Made by a program: the position numbers and the translations under genes. From Planctomycetota bacterium (GTDB lineage: Bacteria; Planctomycetota; Planctomycetia; Planctomycetales; Planctomycetaceae): a stretch of 64,000 bases of DNA. The stretch covers positions 51,769-115,768 of the forward strand of contig VGZH01000002.1 of NCBI GenBank assembly GCA_016872645.1, written 5' to 3'. The first letter of the stretch is position 1; each line of letters opens with the position of its first letter. The notes below the pieces were generated by a model that saw only the letters and a program-made list of their open reading frames with translations, did not search any database and was not told the origin of the DNA. Below are positions 28,334 to 36,789 of this stretch, piece by piece.

Positions 28334-28561
28334 TTGCTTGGTGTTGGCGACCAATCCCGAATCAATGCTCGCCTCGCGTGGCCGGTGGGCTATCGCTTGC
28401 TGCCCGGTGAGAATTGCCCGCCGTTCTTGCGAACGGACGCGGCCGTGATGAAGCGCGCCGGCTTCGCTTCACATCATCTGTGGGCCACGCCCTACGAAAC
28501 TTCCGAACGCTATCCGGCCGGTGAGTCTCCAAATCAGCTCCCGGCCGGCGATGGATATACC
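28334..28561 (+). pseudogene. copper amine oxidase fragment
   Basis: In one plus-strand frame the DNA reads PVGYRLLPGEN, KRAGFASHHLWATPY, then ERYPAGESPNQLPAGDGY. This follows the order of a conserved C-terminal segment of copper-containing amine oxidases (RRAGF...LWVTxYxxxERYxAGxxPNQ). Only about 70 residues remain of a family of about 650. The region has no start signal, no topaquinone Asn-Tyr motif and no His ligands, and the frame drifts into unrelated sequence after GDGY. It therefore looks like a decayed remnant between the epimerase and tmk genes. Confidence 0.7.
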
Positions 28562-28589
28562 ACCGACGGTCGAATGTGGCGAACGTTCA

Positions 28590-29261
28590 CTATCGCATCG
28601 TCGACAGGACCTGGTTGAAAATGTCGTCGCTGATTTCAGCGATCGAGCGTTGCTGGCCTGCGCGGGCGGAGTCGACTCGCCGCCAAAGGGGATCACGAGC
28701 GGCGATCTGCAAATAAACGTCCCGAACACGCTGCAGGTATTCGGCGTCCGCCTCTTGCAGATCGGCGGCCTTGTCGGTGTAGTTGCGAGGCTTCTTGGCA
28801 GCGATGTTGCGCTGCGCGATCTCGACCGGGACATCCAACAGAACGACGAGCGAAGGGGGCGGCAACGCAAACACGTCGAACTCGATCCGCTCAATCGTCC
28901 GCAGCAACTCGTCCCGTTCAGCACCGTCAAGCTTGGCTCCCTGGTGAGCGAGATTGGAGGGCACGTAACGATCGCAGACAACGATGTCGGACTGTTGCAG
29001 CGCGTCGTTGAGCATACTCTTCGATTCGAAGCGGTCGGCAGCGTAGAGCACTGAGGCCAAAAACGGGTGGACTTCGTTGAGCTGCCCGAAGCGGCCGTTC
29101 AGAAAATCGCCGATCGCGTGGCCGAACAGCGTATCACGATAGCGCGGAAAGCTGAGCAAACGAACTCGGCGGCCGGTAGCCGTCAGTCGCTCGGTCAGTT
29201 GCTGGGCCTGCGTCCCTTTGCCGGAGCCGTCAATCCCCTCGATCACAATCAGCGGAGCCAC
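28590..29261 (-). CDS. tmk: thymidylate kinase
   Basis: A protein of about 223 residues that phosphorylates dTMP to dTDP. P-loop VIEGIDGSGKGTQAQ at residues 6-20; the DR(Y/H) motif VVCDRYVPSNLAHQG (about 92-106); LID-like region AAKKPRNYTDKAADLQ. The family starts close to the P-loop, so the GTG at 29261 (MAPLIVIEG), with GAGG just upstream, is preferred. A GTG/ATG pair at 29315/29312 would extend it by 17-18 residues and overlap the STAS gene by about 30 bases. Part of the minus-strand run with the STAS gene. Confidence 0.9.
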   Translation of the reverse strand: MAPLIVIEGIDGSGKGTQAQQLTERLTATGRRVRLLSFPRYRDTLFGHAIGDFLNGRFGQLNEVHPFLASVLYAADRFESKSMLNDALQQSDIVVCDRYVPSNLAHQGAKLDGAERDELLRTIERIEFDVFALPPPSLVVLLDVPVEIAQRNIAAKKPRNYTDKAADLQEADAEYLQRVRDVYLQIAARDPLWRRVDSARAGQQRSIAEISDDIFNQVLSTMR

Positions 29262-29283
29262 GGTTGCCTCGTCTTGATCTCGG

Positions 29284-29655
29284 TCAGGAGGCCAACTGGG
29301 CAATCGCGGCATCACGGTTCCCGGCGATGGCGAAGTACGTCAGCAGCTTGCTGGCCCGCAAAATCGCATCGACTCCTTCGGACAAACCGAACAAAACCAT
29401 CTTCCCCTGATTGCGGTGCAGCTTGCGGTGCAGGGTGATGAGCTTCCCCAACACTGAACTGGTCAAGTACTCGACGTTGGTCAGATCGAGCACGAGTTTC
29501 AACCTATTGGCCTGCTCGACGAGTGAGAACAGTTCTTGACCCAACTGCTCGATATTCTCCTCATCGTTGAGCTGGCGCGACTTGAAGCGGACGACCAACA
29601 CGTCTCCGTGTTCTTCGAGCGTGATGAAGCTGTTCCGGTGATCGGGCAGTGGCAT
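29284..29655 (-). CDS. STAS-domain anti-sigma factor antagonist-like protein
   Basis: A 123-residue single STAS domain. The pattern is LEEHGDVLVVRFKSRQL, VLDLTNVEYLTSSVLGKLITLHR near residues 55-80, and MVLFGLSEGVDAILRASKL. The Ser pair in LTSSVLGKL sits where SpoIIAA/RsbV-type proteins are phosphorylated by their anti-sigma kinase. Such proteins work by partner switching. No kinase or phosphatase partner is adjacent. It directly precedes tmk and follows mtaB by 55 bases on the same strand. Confidence 0.88.
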   Translation of the reverse strand: MPLPDHRNSFITLEEHGDVLVVRFKSRQLNDEENIEQLGQELFSLVEQANRLKLVLDLTNVEYLTSSVLGKLITLHRKLHRNQGKMVLFGLSEGVDAILRASKLLTYFAIAGNRDAAIAQLAS

Positions 29656-29710
29656 GAATCGCTCTTTCGAGGTATCGAGTTCTTGGCAAACCGGTCGTCA
29701 GATTCGTTTT

Positions 29711-31081
29711 TTAAGCCGGGGATTCATGGATCGCACAGTTCGTGGTCGCTCGCTGTGACGTTGACGATTCTAAACAGTCAACGGCGAAGACGCTCGCCTG
29801 ATTGGGGGCGGAAAATCGGATCGCGACCAATTCGTCCGAGTCCATCCGGCTGGCCATTCCCGAAACCAAGTGTCCGAAATCCCGTGAGTTTCCTGGCAAC
29901 TCGACGTTTGCGTAGCGGCGGTCCGTCCCCTGTACGAATCCTGATCGCGAAGAGGACAGCCCCTCTACTAAGACTTCGACGGGGCGGTCGATCAATGTGG
30001 ATGCAAACTGCCGGGTCATTTCCGTTTCCAACCGTGCTAGTTCTTGACAACGTTGTTTCTTGATCGGTGCCGAAACCTGATTCGGCATCTTCGCCGCCGG
30101 AGTTCCACGGCGTCGGCTGAATGGAAAAATGTGGATCTTCATGAATCTCGCTTGCCGGCAGGTATCAAGAGTTTGCTCGAATTCTTCATCGGTCTCGCCT
30201 GGAAATCCAACGATCACGTCCGTCGAGAGAGCTGGATTCGGCAATCGCTCGTGCAGCTTGGCGACGGTTTCCAGAAACTGCGCGACCCGATAGCGCCGCC
30301 GCATCCGGGCCAGGACCGTGTCCGAACCGCTCTGTAACGCGGGATGAAAGTGCGGACACAGATGTTCACAGTCGGCGGCAGCAGAAATGAAGTCGTCACT
30401 GAACTCAGCGGCTTCAATGCTCGACAATCGCAACCGCCAGCGGCCCGGTATTTGATCGAGCCGTTGTAGCAGATGCCACAACCGAAACGGTGGCAGCCCC
30501 GATCGGCCGCGAGTCGTGTCGACGCCGTAATGGCCGACGTGAATTCCGGTCAGCACGATTTCTTCGTAGCCGAACTCGATCAGCCGGCGAACCTCGGCCT
30601 CAATGTCGTCGGGCGAGCGGCTTGACAACCCTGGCCGTACCATCGGGATGATGCAGTACGAGCAGCGCAAGAGGCACCCATCCTGCACTTTGACAAACGC
30701 TCGCTTGTGGCCGTCGAAGCGGCTGATTCCGGTCGGAAACTCGGCGACACCCAATCGCAGCAGCACGTCGGGAAGTTCACGTTTGTCAGGAACGACTTCG
30801 ATCACGTTTGGCAATTTAGCGATCGCGGCCGGATCGTGAGTCGCGTAGCAACCGGTGACAATCGTCTGGCAATTCGGATTCTCGCGAGCCAACTGCCGCA
30901 CGACTTGCCGCCCTCGCGAGTCAGCGTTTTCGGTCACGGTGCAGGTGTTGACGACACACAAGTCCGCGGGTTCAGCTTCGGCGGCCTCGCGAAAACCGGC
31001 GCGCAGCAGGGCCTCTTTCACCAATTGCGTTTCGTACTGGTTGACCTTGCAACCCAGCGTCACCAAGCGACATGTCCGCAC
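29711..31081 (-). CDS. mtaB: MtaB-type tRNA methylthiotransferase (radical SAM)
   Basis: A 456-residue protein of the MiaB/MtaB family, which adds a methylthio group to t6A37 of tRNA. The N-terminal UPF0004 domain has the three cluster Cys (LGCKVNQYET, VVNTCTVTENA, VTGCYATHD). The radical SAM core shows the CxxxCxxC motif in DGCLLRCSYCIIP near residue 140. A TRAM-like region follows (RPVEVLVEGLSSSRSGFVQG). The overall match is to the MtaB rather than MiaB branch, judged from GCKVNQYE and IIPMVRPGLSSRSP. The start is a GTG at 31081; no better in-frame ATG is seen. Confidence 0.88.
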   Translation of the reverse strand: MRTCRLVTLGCKVNQYETQLVKEALLRAGFREAAEAEPADLCVVNTCTVTENADSRGRQVVRQLARENPNCQTIVTGCYATHDPAAIAKLPNVIEVVPDKRELPDVLLRLGVAEFPTGISRFDGHKRAFVKVQDGCLLRCSYCIIPMVRPGLSSRSPDDIEAEVRRLIEFGYEEIVLTGIHVGHYGVDTTRGRSGLPPFRLWHLLQRLDQIPGRWRLRLSSIEAAEFSDDFISAAADCEHLCPHFHPALQSGSDTVLARMRRRYRVAQFLETVAKLHERLPNPALSTDVIVGFPGETDEEFEQTLDTCRQARFMKIHIFPFSRRRGTPAAKMPNQVSAPIKKQRCQELARLETEMTRQFASTLIDRPVEVLVEGLSSSRSGFVQGTDRRYANVELPGNSRDFGHLVSGMASRMDSDELVAIRFSAPNQASVFAVDCLESSTSQRATTNCAIHESPA

Positions 31082-31247
31082 AGCTCGTCATCCCGTTCGA
31101 TTTCAGGACAGGGGTGGCGGAGTATACCGGTCTCGCTGCGGACGGCCATCGTTGCACACCACCTAAGAGGACTCGAGCGTGGAACAATCTCGCCGCCAAG
31201 TCATTTGTACGCTCGCCGCCGCACAGGTCTCGCGGTAGCTTGGCGGC

Positions 31248-31541
31248 ATGTCCATCGTAACTCCCACTTCGGAAACGACGATCGCAGCCAGTCCGTCCAC
31301 TGGACGGACTTGGTTAAAGTTTCGCAAATGGGCTGTACAACGAGTCCTCGCGCTGGTGGTTTTGTTGACGCTGTACGTGCTCTCGATCGGACCAATGTGG
31401 TGGTACTGGTACAGTGGCATGTACGTCTCGACATCGGCAGACTACTGGGTGATCGCGTTTTATGAACCGCTGCGAGTGGCGTGTCGGATCGAGTGGATTG
31501 ATTCGTTCGTCACGGCCTACATCGAGTGGTGGAATTTGTGA
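31248..31541 (+). CDS. small hypothetical membrane protein
   Basis: A 97-residue protein with one strong transmembrane segment (VLALVVLLTLYVLSIGPMWW, about residues 33-52) after a polar Ser/Thr-rich N-terminus and a basic KFRKWAVQR stretch. The C-terminal half is Trp/Tyr-rich (YWYSGMYVS, AYIEWWNL). The ATG at 31248 has only a weak ribosome-binding site. Divergent from mtaB with a 166-base gap that must hold both promoters. Unknown function; coding potential is judged from the coherent membrane pattern only. Confidence 0.5.
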   Translation: MSIVTPTSETTIAASPSTGRTWLKFRKWAVQRVLALVVLLTLYVLSIGPMWWYWYSGMYVSTSADYWVIAFYEPLRVACRIEWIDSFVTAYIEWWNL

Positions 31542-31682
31542 GCCGGATCGCATAATTGCCCGCTGACACCAAGATTTCTGACTCCTTGACGAATACCCGT
31601 CCGCTACCGTCTTGGCGGAGGCGTTCGTAGAATCCGTCCCGAATGGCCAGTCGGCCGTTTCAACTCATTCGGAGATCACATC

Positions 31683-32786
31683 ATGGGGCTATTCGACAAA
31701 CTTCGTGGCGAACTGGTTGATATCGTCGAGTGGATCGATGATTCGAAACACACTCTCGTCTGGCGGTTTCCACGGTATCAGAACGAGATCAAGAATGGTG
31801 CCCAGCTCATCGTGCGGCCGGGGCAGAAAGCGGTCTTTGTGCATCGTGGAGAAATCGCGGACGTCTTCGACGAAGGGAACTACGAACTCAAGGCAGACAA
31901 CCTCCCGATCCTCAGCACGCTCCAAGGCTGGAAATATGGGTTCAACAGCCCATTCCGTTCGGAGGTGTACTTTGTCAGCACACGGCAGATCACTGACTTG
32001 AAATGGGGAACGCCGAATCCCGTGATGCTGCGCGATCCGGAATTCGGCCCGATCCGGTTGCGAGCCTTCGGCACCTACACGCTCAAGGCGGTCGATCCGA
32101 AGGCACTGCTGAAAGAATTGGTCGGCACAAACGCCGAGTTTAACAGCGATGATGTGGCGGAAGTGATGCGGTCGATCATCACGCAGGCGTTCACCGATAT
32201 GCTGGGGACCGCCAAAGTCGCCGCGTTGGACTTGGCGGCGCACTATCAAGAGATGGCGGGCGAGCTCCGCAAGCTTGTCGCGGAACGCATCGATGACGAG
32301 TACGGACTGGAGATTCCGCAACTTTTCATCGTCAACGTGTCGTTGCCAGAAGCGGTCGAGAAGGCTCTCGACGTGCGAACCAGCATGGGTGTCGTCGGCG
32401 ACATGAACAAGTACCAGCAGTATCAGATGGGCAACGCGATGATGGCCGCCGCCGACAACCCCAATGGTGGTGGAGCCGCCGAAGGGATGGGTTTAGGGAT
32501 GGGCTTCGCGATGGCAAATCGGATGGCTCAGATGGGCGCGGTTCCGGGGGCGCAACCAACCGGAACACCTCCTCCAGTTCCCGACGCCGCAACTTGGCAC
32601 GCAGCAATCGGTGGACAGTCCTCCGGGCCATACTCGCTGGCTCAGATTCAGACGGCGATTCAAGCGGGGCAACTTGATCGTTCGACGCTGGTCTGGTGCA
32701 CAGGCATGAGCAACTGGCAACCCGCCGGTGAAGTACCCCAAACCGCCAGCCTGTTTGGAGCCGTTCCACCGCCGCTGCCGAGATGA
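31683..32786 (+). CDS. SPFH-domain protein with C-terminal GYF_2 domain (YdjI-like)
   Basis: A 367-residue protein. The N-terminal 240 residues resemble the SPFH/virion core-like YdjI family: VEWIDDSKHTLVWRFPRY, LIVRPGQKAVFVHRGEIADVF, LRAFGTYTLKAVDPKALLKEL and a helical end ERIDDEYGLEIPQLFIVNVS. A Gly/Met-rich linker (GGGAAEGMGLGMGF) leads to a GYF_2 domain at about 300-350 (WHAAIGGQSSGPYSLAQIQ, STLVWCTGMSNWQPAGEV). Bacillus YdjI has a zinc ribbon at its C-terminus instead, and belongs to the PspA-linked ydjFGHI operon. The next gene resembles YdjG. No pspA homologue was seen here. Membrane-associated scaffold is the inferred role. Confidence 0.85.
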   Translation: MGLFDKLRGELVDIVEWIDDSKHTLVWRFPRYQNEIKNGAQLIVRPGQKAVFVHRGEIADVFDEGNYELKADNLPILSTLQGWKYGFNSPFRSEVYFVSTRQITDLKWGTPNPVMLRDPEFGPIRLRAFGTYTLKAVDPKALLKELVGTNAEFNSDDVAEVMRSIITQAFTDMLGTAKVAALDLAAHYQEMAGELRKLVAERIDDEYGLEIPQLFIVNVSLPEAVEKALDVRTSMGVVGDMNKYQQYQMGNAMMAAADNPNGGGAAEGMGLGMGFAMANRMAQMGAVPGAQPTGTPPPVPDAATWHAAIGGQSSGPYSLAQIQTAIQAGQLDRSTLVWCTGMSNWQPAGEVPQTASLFGAVPPPLPR

Positions 32787-32799
32787 TTTGCCTTTCACT

Positions 32800-32917
32800 C
32801 CATCGGGCTTACCCCGGTGGTTCCAGGCTTTGGGACTACTTTGCCTGCAGAAGTTTTACTCCAACGAATCGGCTGTGTCGTGCAGAAGTCCGCGAACCGC
32901 CGGGGCAAGCCCGGTGG
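32800..32917. repeat. imperfect 24-bp inverted repeat between YdjI- and YdjG-like genes
   Basis: Arms at 32800-32823 and 32894-32917 pair with 21 of 24 positions matching, around a 70-base spacer. The core of the right arm is GCCGGGGCAAGCCCGG. It occupies most of the 145-base gap between the two genes and does not resemble a simple terminator (no T-run). Confidence 0.65.
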
Positions 32918-32931
32918 GATGGTGATCGTCG

Positions 32932-34092
32932 ATGGCTGACTCGCCTCACCCCGAAAACTCCACCAAGCCCGGCGAGTCCGTCGATGACGGCAAGGGACAC
33001 ATTTTTCCCTGTGAGCAGTGCGGTGCGGACTTGGAATTCCACATCGGGCAACAAAGCCTTAAGTGTCCGTTCTGCGGCCATACAAAACAAATCGAACTCG
33101 CAGCCGATGCGGATATCGCCGAGCAGGACTTTTACGCGATCCTCGAAAAGGTCCGCGAGTGGCGCAGCAAGTCGGTGAATCATACGACCGACGGCCAGAG
33201 CGAAGTTCGCTGCGTCGGCTGCGGCAGCAACGTCGTCTTTATCGGCTCGTTGACCAGCAGCGAGTGTCCGTATTGCGGCTCGCCAATTCAGCTCGACAAA
33301 GTGCATGACTCGCCGAAAAGGATACCGGTGCATGGCGTGTTGTCGTTTCACATCGAGAAAGAAAAGGCTCGGCAGAACCTGACCGCGTGGGTGAAGTCGC
33401 GCTGGTTCGCTCCCAGCGAGTTCGCACTGCGCGGCGTCGAGGGTCGTTTTAACGGCGTCTATCTGCCATTTTGGACGTACGACTCGATGACCTTCAGCCG
33501 CTATTGGGGCGAGCGGGGCGACCACTACTACGTCACGGTCACCGAGAATAATCAAACTCGGCAAGAACGCCGCACTCGCTGGTCGTCCGTGAGCGGCAGT
33601 CACCAACGATTCTTTGACGACGTGCTGATCCTCGGAGCGAAGGGGATGCGTCGCGACATGATGGAGTCGCTCGAACCATGGCCTCTGGAGAAAATCCAGC
33701 CCTTCACTCAAGAGATACTGGCTGGATTCCTGGCTCGAACCTACGAGGTCGAACTCGACGAAGGTTTTCCGCTCGCGAAAAAGATCATGGACTCCGGCAT
33801 CGCCTCAGACGTGCGCAGCCTGATCGGCGGCGACGAACAGCGCGTCTCTGAGATCAAGACTCGATACGACGCACTCACTTTCAAACACTTGCTGTTACCG
33901 GTCTGGTTGCTGGCATATCGCTACCACAACAAGTCGTATCAGATCTTCATTAACGCCGTGACGGGCGAAGTCCAGGGGGAGCGGCCCTACAGCTTCTGGA
34001 AGATATTCCTCGCGATCATGATCGTGTTGGGAATCATCGCGGCCGTGGCGGCGGTCGGTGGAATCGGCAATGCGGTTCAACATGCTCGCTGA
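32932..34092 (+). CDS. zinc-ribbon membrane protein (YdjG-like)
   Basis: A 386-residue protein. Two zinc ribbons lie in the first 130 residues: FPCEQCGADLEF...LKCPFCGHTK and VRCVGCGSNVVF...SECPYCGSPIQ. The middle part contains GRFNGVYLPFWTYDSMTFSRYWGERGDHYYVT and a C-terminal segment KHLLLPVWLLAYRYHNKSYQIFINAVTGEVQGERP. A single membrane helix follows (FWKIFLAIMIVLGIIAAV). This agrees with the TFIIB-type zinc-ribbon proteins of the Bacillus YdjG type, which recruit PspA-like ESCRT-III relatives to membranes. It directly follows the YdjI-like gene, supporting a joint membrane stress role. That function is inference. Confidence 0.78.
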   Translation: MADSPHPENSTKPGESVDDGKGHIFPCEQCGADLEFHIGQQSLKCPFCGHTKQIELAADADIAEQDFYAILEKVREWRSKSVNHTTDGQSEVRCVGCGSNVVFIGSLTSSECPYCGSPIQLDKVHDSPKRIPVHGVLSFHIEKEKARQNLTAWVKSRWFAPSEFALRGVEGRFNGVYLPFWTYDSMTFSRYWGERGDHYYVTVTENNQTRQERRTRWSSVSGSHQRFFDDVLILGAKGMRRDMMESLEPWPLEKIQPFTQEILAGFLARTYEVELDEGFPLAKKIMDSGIASDVRSLIGGDEQRVSEIKTRYDALTFKHLLLPVWLLAYRYHNKSYQIFINAVTGEVQGERPYSFWKIFLAIMIVLGIIAAVAAVGGIGNAVQHAR

Positions 34093-34117
34093 CGCAGCCA
34101 GTTCGGAGTCAAGTTGC

Positions 34118-35341
34118 ATGGCGGTGCTCCAGCGTTGGTGGGCCATTGCGGGATTATCGCTGTTGATTGTGACGTGGACCCTGTGGAGTCCGCAGACTGA
34201 GTTCCCGCAAATTCCGCTGTTTGGTTGGGCGGGATTGTTGCCTCCGTTCGTGCATTGGCTGGCATTCGGAGTTCTCTTAGGATCGCTCGCAACAGCAACC
34301 TTGAAACCGGACTCGCAGCGAAGTTGGTTGGCGACCGCCGTTTCGCTCGGCGTGCTGCTGGCTCTCGATCAACACCGGCTGCAACCGTGGGCCTGGCAAC
34401 TCTTGCTGATGGCGACTTGGTGGAGCTGTGGCCACGTACGGCAAGTTTCGAATCTGCTTTGCATTGCACTCACCATCAGCATCTATTTCTGGTCCGCGCT
34501 CTCGAAACTTGATGCTGACTTCGCGACCTGGCACGGACAGACGCTCATCGAGTCGCTGTTTCGATCGGTCGGCATCAATGCCCTGAACTGGCCAGCGAGT
34601 CTGAAATCATGGCTCGCCATTTCACTTCCGGTCGGCGAATTACTGGTGGCCATCGGATTGTGCCGGCAGCGGAATAAAAGAGTCGCCCTGATCGCAGCAA
34701 CCGCACTGCACGTCGGGCTGATCTTCGCGTTGGGACCACTGGGATTGGGACATCGTCCGGGCGTGTTGTTGTGGAACGTCGCCTTCATCGGACATGACTG
34801 GCTGCTGTTCGGTCGGTCGGCAGGAGGAGCTTTCAAACATACTGGAAGTGCCTGCGAGGGAGAGCGTTTCCCAAGGCACTCACTCGGAAGTGTCATGCAG
34901 CGATCGCCCTCGCTAACGCTCTGGGTTAGTTTGTTTTTCGTTTGTATTTGGCCGGTAACCGAGCGCTGGGGATTTTGCGATCGCTGGCTGGGCTGGAGCG
35001 TGTATGCTGCGCGATCTGAGCGCATCAGCGTGACACTCACTGATGAGGGATTGCGGCGCTTGCCAGAGGCCGCTCGGCGTTGTGTGACGGATGGCGAATT
35101 GCCGCTCGACCGCTGGTCATTGTCCGCGCTGGATGTGCCGATCTATCCACAGTTACGGTTTCAGTTCGGAGTCGTCGAATGGCTGCGGCAGCAGTGTGGT
35201 GAAGAGAATCTTGTCGAAGTGATCGTCCAGCGCTCGCGCGGTGGCAGCGGGCATGTCGAACGACTGACGGCCGAGCAGGTCGATGAACAACGCCGCGCCT
35301 ATAGGATCAACACTCGGCCGCGCAGGCTTCCGTCTTTGTAG
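34118..35341 (+). CDS. polytopic membrane protein, function unknown
   Basis: A protein of 407 residues. The start at 34118 is preferred because GGAG lies 9 bases before it; an ATG at 34082 would overlap the upstream gene by 11 bases. There are about seven hydrophobic segments in the first 290 residues (WWAIAGLSLLIVTWTLW, LAFGVLLGSLATATL, SLLFVCIWPVTERW-like). The motif FWSALSKLDADFATWHGQTL, with Lys and His between helices, recalls the HTTM/gamma-carboxylase-like membrane family, but the match is weak. The C-terminal 110 residues are soluble. The 3' end overlaps the convergent M28 peptidase gene by 35 bases. Confidence 0.7.
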   Translation: MAVLQRWWAIAGLSLLIVTWTLWSPQTEFPQIPLFGWAGLLPPFVHWLAFGVLLGSLATATLKPDSQRSWLATAVSLGVLLALDQHRLQPWAWQLLLMATWWSCGHVRQVSNLLCIALTISIYFWSALSKLDADFATWHGQTLIESLFRSVGINALNWPASLKSWLAISLPVGELLVAIGLCRQRNKRVALIAATALHVGLIFALGPLGLGHRPGVLLWNVAFIGHDWLLFGRSAGGAFKHTGSACEGERFPRHSLGSVMQRSPSLTLWVSLFFVCIWPVTERWGFCDRWLGWSVYAARSERISVTLTDEGLRRLPEAARRCVTDGELPLDRWSLSALDVPIYPQLRFQFGVVEWLRQQCGEENLVEVIVQRSRGGSGHVERLTAEQVDEQRRAYRINTRPRRLPSL

Positions 35342-36212
35342 GCTGGACCGCAAGGCGCATCGCTCGCAGGCAGCCGGCAGTGACTTGGCGGAGGAATACC
35401 AGATCGAGCGTCTCAATCGTGTCACTACCACGGTGGTAGTGCGGGTTTCGCAGGAAGCTGGTATCGGTGATCATCACGGCCGAGAAGCCGGCATCCCAGA
35501 ACGGGCTGTGATCGCTCAGTCGAACCGCCTGCAGCCAGTTGCCATTGTCGGGGACTTGCAGAGTCTCGACCGGCAGTCGCGGAATCTCTTTCAGACCGTT
35601 GCCGAAAGACTCGATGAGCGCCGTTGAGTTTTGATTGCCGATGACGGCGATGAAGTTGCCAGTCGTCGGGTACTTGCCGACCAGTTGTTTCGGCAGAGCT
35701 TGAGTGTTCGGCCGCTGGTCACAGTAGCCGATCATTTCCAGAGCGATCATGCCGACCAACCGCTCCGACCGGGAGCGCCACAACCGCGCATGCTCGGCAC
35801 CTCCCAACATGCCGTGCTCTTCGAGATCGGTGACGACCAACTCCACTTCAGCACCCCCCTCCGGTCGCCAAGCGGGCCAACAGCGAGCAATCTCCAGCAG
35901 GCCAGCTACGCCGGTCGCGTTGTCGTCGGCTCCGGGAGTTTCTGGCCGCGAATCGAGATGCGCGGCGACGCTCAGCCACGAACCCGCATGCGACGCGGAA
36001 CTCGGCAACGTCGCAATCAATTGTATTCCCGTCAGGCGGTCGCCGATTTCAGAGACAGTCTCAAACTCCTGTCGGCGAACCGCCCAGCCGAATCGAGTCA
36101 GTTGCTCGCTGACGTAACCTCGCAGCGACTCCAATTCCGGACTGCCGCTGGGACGCGGGCGGACGATGGTCGCCAGATGTTCTTGCAGGCGTTCCGTCTC
36201 GATGTCGTTCAT
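35307..36212 (-). CDS. M28-family metallopeptidase
   Basis: A 301-residue zinc aminopeptidase-type protein. Metal-binding residues are visible in the right order: His/Asp in VAAHLDSRPETPGADDNATG (about 88-107), the Glu-Glu pair in VTDLEEHGMLGG (about 133), the MIGYCD segment (about 162), and the late YHRGSDTIETLD with His (about 266). No signal peptide or membrane segment is evident, so a cytoplasmic location is likely, which is unusual for secreted M28 enzymes. Its ATG overlaps the TPR gene stop by four bases (ATGA), so the two are translationally coupled. Confidence 0.85.
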   Translation of the reverse strand: MNDIETERLQEHLATIVRPRPSGSPELESLRGYVSEQLTRFGWAVRRQEFETVSEIGDRLTGIQLIATLPSSASHAGSWLSVAAHLDSRPETPGADDNATGVAGLLEIARCWPAWRPEGGAEVELVVTDLEEHGMLGGAEHARLWRSRSERLVGMIALEMIGYCDQRPNTQALPKQLVGKYPTTGNFIAVIGNQNSTALIESFGNGLKEIPRLPVETLQVPDNGNWLQAVRLSDHSPFWDAGFSAVMITDTSFLRNPHYHRGSDTIETLDLVFLRQVTAGCLRAMRLAVQPTKTEACAAEC

Positions 36213-36745
36213 GACTTCTTGCGAATTTCCTTCGGCTCGGAAAGTTGCATCAGGTAGATAAAGTCCTGGTCATTGCGGATCGGGTCGAAGTCGGTCTCGA
36301 GCGACACAAGCTTTCGCAACGAGCTGTCCATGCGGAATGCTCGCGCGAGCCACGAGAGCGCTTCTTCTTTCTCTCCTGCAAGTGAGTAGTAGCAGGCGAG
36401 GTTGTAGAGCACGATCGCGACCTTCGGCGAACCTCGATACGCCGCTCGCATCGATTCAATAGCCTTGTCGAGCCGACCGATCCGTTTGAAGCACCACGCC
36501 TTGCCCATCTGCAATTCGAGATTCTTTTCGGCATCGTCCGTGACACGCTCATAAGACTGCAACGCGCGCTCGTAGTCCTCTTTCAGGCGGAAGGATTCGC
36601 CGCGCAGTAATTCGACCTCGGCAGGTGTTTCGGATCCCTGAAACAACCCAAGCCGTCGCAGCGCCGCATCGGGCAGTTCGAGCATCAGGTAACCCTGTGC
36701 CGCTTCGATCGCACGTTGTTTCTGAATGTCGGTGGCATCTGCCAT
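36209..36745 (-). CDS. TPR repeat protein
   Basis: A 178-residue all-helical protein with three to four tetratricopeptide repeats (AAQGYLMLELPDAALRRLG, LQMGKAWCFKRIGRLDKAIE, IVLYNLACYYSLAGEKEEAL), a protein-interaction scaffold. It has no signal peptide. Its stop overlaps the start of the M28 peptidase by four bases, so the two probably act together, for example with the TPR presenting substrates. The 44-base gap to the Ldh-family gene upstream suggests the three may form one transcript. Confidence 0.82.
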   Translation of the reverse strand: MADATDIQKQRAIEAAQGYLMLELPDAALRRLGLFQGSETPAEVELLRGESFRLKEDYERALQSYERVTDDAEKNLELQMGKAWCFKRIGRLDKAIESMRAAYRGSPKVAIVLYNLACYYSLAGEKEEALSWLARAFRMDSSLRKLVSLETDFDPIRNDQDFIYLMQLSEPKEIRKKS

Positions 36746-36789
36746 CGGGAAAGCCTCCGCAGTCCGGACGTCGGCGTCCGAGCGACACG

